Below the pieces are notes generated by a model. That model was not told the origin of the DNA. It saw only the letters and a list, made by a program, of their open reading frames with translations, and searched no databases. Shown piece by piece: positions 6,291 through 7,552 of a stretch of 7,552 nucleotides of DNA; the first letter of the stretch is position 1, and every line of letters starts with the position of its first letter. The translations under genes were made by a program, and so were the position numbers. The stretch covers positions 1 through 7,552 of the forward strand of contig SIAZ01000177.1 of assembly GCA_009695405.1 (NCBI GenBank), read 5' to 3'. Origin of the DNA: Pedosphaera sp. Its GTDB lineage: Bacteria; Verrucomicrobiota; Verrucomicrobiia; Limisphaerales; UBA9464.

Positions 6291-7151
6291 TCAGTTGAGT
6301 CGAACCGAAGCATGATCAGACATATAACGCATATCTCGATTACCACCTGAGGGCACCACTAAGGTCATGGACTTGAATAAAACAGGTTTAATGGTTCGCG
6401 GATCGATCCACTTATGAAGTTCGGCGTGGCCATCAGCAAAGCTCAACGCTCCAGAACTCCCATGATTACTTGCTGGATAGTCGATAATATAAACGGCGGA
6501 ATCGGCAGCCCGATCGTTCATTGCCACAGCAAAATCTCCATAATTTACACTGTCTGGATGCTCATCGATAAATACATAAGCTTCCGATGCTCCCATACGG
6601 GGTAGATCACTTCCCTTGCGGAACACTACGTATTTAACTTGGGTAATAAAACTCAGCCAATCATCCCGCGAGTTCATCGCTTGGCTCATCGATAAACTAC
6701 GGACCCGTGGCAACCGCCGCCCGCCAATCGTCACCATACTCCTATCGCCGGGGCAGCGATAAATCCCAGGAGCACCTGTGTAGGGCGCCAGTTTGGCATA
6801 TTTAGGATCACTCAAATTGGCTAGATTTGTATTATGCGGATTCGAAGAACTGTAGTCCAAAATACCCCTGATCCATCCCGAACCATCGGCGGTCAAATCA
6901 TTCCAGACCAAATTATCGGCGTGATCATCGGCATACAATTGCCAGCCCAAGGTCAACTGTTTCTGGTTACTCAGACACAAAATTCCTTGAGCGCGTGTTT
7001 TAGATTTCGCCAACGCCGGCAAAAGCATTCCAGCCAAAATAGCAATGATGGCGATCACCACCAGTAACTCAATCAGTGTAAAGCCAACCCGACACAGACG
7101 GATTCTGGAATTTGACTTCGTTAAAAACGTTAAATGAGCTGATGGGGACAT
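6291..7151 (-). CDS. Prepilin-type N-terminal cleavage/methylation domain protein (type II pseudopilin-like)
   Basis: This 286-residue protein has a prepilin leader ending R-V-G23, then FTLIELLVVIAIIAILAGMLLPAL, with cleavage expected between G23 and F24 and Glu28 as mature Glu5. After the helix come KSKTRAQGILCLSNQKQL, a YRCPGD segment around Cys133, and the C-terminal FADGHAELHKW at about 238-248. This combination is a hallmark of a family hugely expanded in Pedosphaera-like Verrucomicrobiota. It is predicted to be anchored in the inner membrane with a large extracytoplasmic domain; the role is unknown and assembly into a pseudopilus is not established. ATG 7151 is the first and only reasonable start. 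It has no Shine-Dalgarno and lies 6 bases after a -10-like box, so the mRNA may be leaderless. It is the first gene of the minus-strand block. Confidence 0.88.
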   Translation of the reverse strand: MSPSAHLTFLTKSNSRIRLCRVGFTLIELLVVIAIIAILAGMLLPALAKSKTRAQGILCLSNQKQLTLGWQLYADDHADNLVWNDLTADGSGWIRGILDYSSSNPHNTNLANLSDPKYAKLAPYTGAPGIYRCPGDRSMVTIGGRRLPRVRSLSMSQAMNSRDDWLSFITQVKYVVFRKGSDLPRMGASEAYVFIDEHPDSVNYGDFAVAMNDRAADSAVYIIDYPASNHGSSGALSFADGHAELHKWIDPRTIKPVLFKSMTLVVPSGGNRDMRYMSDHASVRLN

Positions 7152-7157
7152 TTAATA

Positions 7158-7185
7158 ATTGTAACAAAACAACTTATCCAGGCAA
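7158..7185 (-). promoter_or_regulatory. Sigma70-like promoter for the prepilin gene, possibly leaderless
   Basis: On the minus strand, TTGCCT (7180-7185) and TACAAT (7158-7163) are separated by 16 bases. The -10 box differs from TATAAT at one position and the -35 from TTGACA at two. Six bases separate the -10 box from the ATG at 7151, so transcription would begin at or next to the start codon. The absence of a Shine-Dalgarno fits a leaderless message. Confidence 0.45.
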
Positions 7186-7229
7186 GCCCTAACCCTGACC
7201 CGGAAGAGAAATTTTAAAGTCGAAAGGCA

Positions 7230-7408
7230 CTAATCATCGTCGTCAGTCCCAAGCACAAAGGCAGCTCGCTTCGGGCTCGGCATTGACGACTCTCGTCCCT
7301 TCACCGCACGCCAAATGACCTCGTTCAATAGCAGATCGTCCGCAGCATCCTCTTTAGTAAAATCCATTGCCTCCGATTCTTTACTACCCCAAGCACCCGC
7401 TAAATTTT
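7230..7408 (-). pseudogene. 3' remnant of a gene interrupted by the ISL3 element
   Basis: On the minus strand a frame runs from the inferred IS end to TAG at 7230-7232. It encodes about 58 residues: NLAGAWGSKESEAMDFTKED, then ADDLLLNEVIWRAVKG, then SMPSPKRAAFV and an acidic GTDDDD tail. The frame has no proper start before the IS junction except the internal ATG at 7367 (45 residues), and it continues open into IS sequence, so it reads as the C-terminus of a larger protein cut by the insertion. The LNEVIW-(S/A)-VKG...MP-P pattern recalls the C-terminal end of some large phosphoesterase or YncE-like beta-propeller proteins in Planctomycetes, Verrucomicrobiota and Bacteroidetes. That is from memory and uncertain. 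It lies 78 bases upstream of the prepilin ATG, in the same direction. Confidence 0.5.
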
Positions 7409-7435
7409 GGTTCCTCGCTACTTTCAGTGGGTCAG
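7409..7435 (-). repeat. Probable terminal inverted repeat of the ISL3-family element
   Basis: On the + strand the element would begin GGTTCCTCGCTACTTTCAGT at 7409, reaching past the transposase stop at 7432-7434. ISL3-family ends commonly start GG(G/C)TCT-like and include a CCCACT... block close behind the transposase stop, as here. The other end lies beyond the window, so the repeat cannot be paired. The 8-bp target duplication expected for ISL3 would be the A/T-rich TAAATTTT at 7401-7408. Confidence 0.45.
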
Positions 7436-7551
7436 TAGCACGGTAGGGTGAGTTTTCCGGCGACGAAGTAGAGCATGGTAGTTATATATTCGACCGACCG
7501 ATACCCGCGGGCCTTGCGCTTCACAGCCGAGAACAGGCTGTTGAGCCCCTC
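7432..7551 (-). CDS. ISL3-family transposase, C-terminal fragment
   Basis: Reading leftwards from the window edge, 39 residues start EGLNSLFSAVKRKARGYRS and end YFVAGKLTLPCY before TGA at 7432-7434. The (E)G-x-N-S-x-x-x-A-x-(K/R)-x-(K/R)ARGYRS...GKL pattern is the conserved C-terminus of the ISL3 DDE transposase family. The leading Glu may be the final catalytic acid of the DDE triad, which sits just before GLNS in this family. The gene is cut by the window edge, so its completeness is unknown. Confidence 0.85.
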   Translation of the reverse strand, partial: EGLNSLFSAVKRKARGYRSVEYITTMLYFVAGKLTLPCY

Positions 7552-7552
7552 C

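Noticed and set aside
6227..6346. Longer start (ATG 6346) for the aldo/keto reductase
   Set aside because: The extra 40 residues overlap the preceding prepilin stop and resemble nothing in the family; conserved sequence begins right after ATG 6226.
6834..7067. + strand frame of 77 residues inside the right prepilin gene
   Set aside because: It is antisense to the well-supported prepilin-like protein and has no start context or motif.

Overview
The window is most likely from a member of the Verrucomicrobiota, possibly the Pedosphaera/Limisphaerales side. This rests on family knowledge, not a search. Both ends of the gene block carry large prepilin-like proteins with an (A/G)-F-T-L-I-E leader and the C-terminal signatures (GGNVGY-DGS-WKPI and F-ADGHAE-HKW) that are abundant in that phylum. 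The two-FeoA feo operon and the Tat-exported sugar isomerase-like protein fit the same origin. Clear Shine-Dalgarno sites are mostly absent, so several starts had to be chosen by homology.

Layout from left to right. Bases 1 to about 144 are the 3' end of an IS3-family insertion sequence: the transposase C-terminus, then a probable terminal inverted repeat. Only about 13 bases after the inferred IS end, a + strand prepilin-like gene begins (158-964). It converges on a minus-strand block, with a hairpin in the 46-base gap. That block, read in transcription order from the right, is a prepilin-like gene (7151-6291), an aldo/keto reductase close to L-galactose dehydrogenase (6226-5294), a Tat-signal TIM-barrel protein of the xylose isomerase-like family (5216-4140), and then a ferrous iron uptake operon: feoA of a CxxC type (3946-3698), a classical feoA (3593-3369) and feoB (3284-1011). 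The feo operon has its own upstream region (about 4004-4139) containing two dyad symmetries and a weak promoter match, which is a candidate metalloregulator control region.

The right edge (7230-7552) is a second IS scar. The C-terminus of an ISL3-family transposase and its probable terminal repeat abut the last roughly 58 codons of an unrelated gene. That gene therefore appears to have been cut by the insertion.

Functionally, feoA-feoA-feoB is a GTP-driven Fe2+ importer. The reductase and TIM-barrel genes look like a small sugar or polyol metabolism pair. The prepilin-like proteins are secreted or envelope proteins of unknown role. I see no CRISPR array, tRNA or rRNA, and no strong evidence for a wholly new system. 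The most useful leads are the feo control region, the unusual CxxC FeoA, and the two IS junctions.
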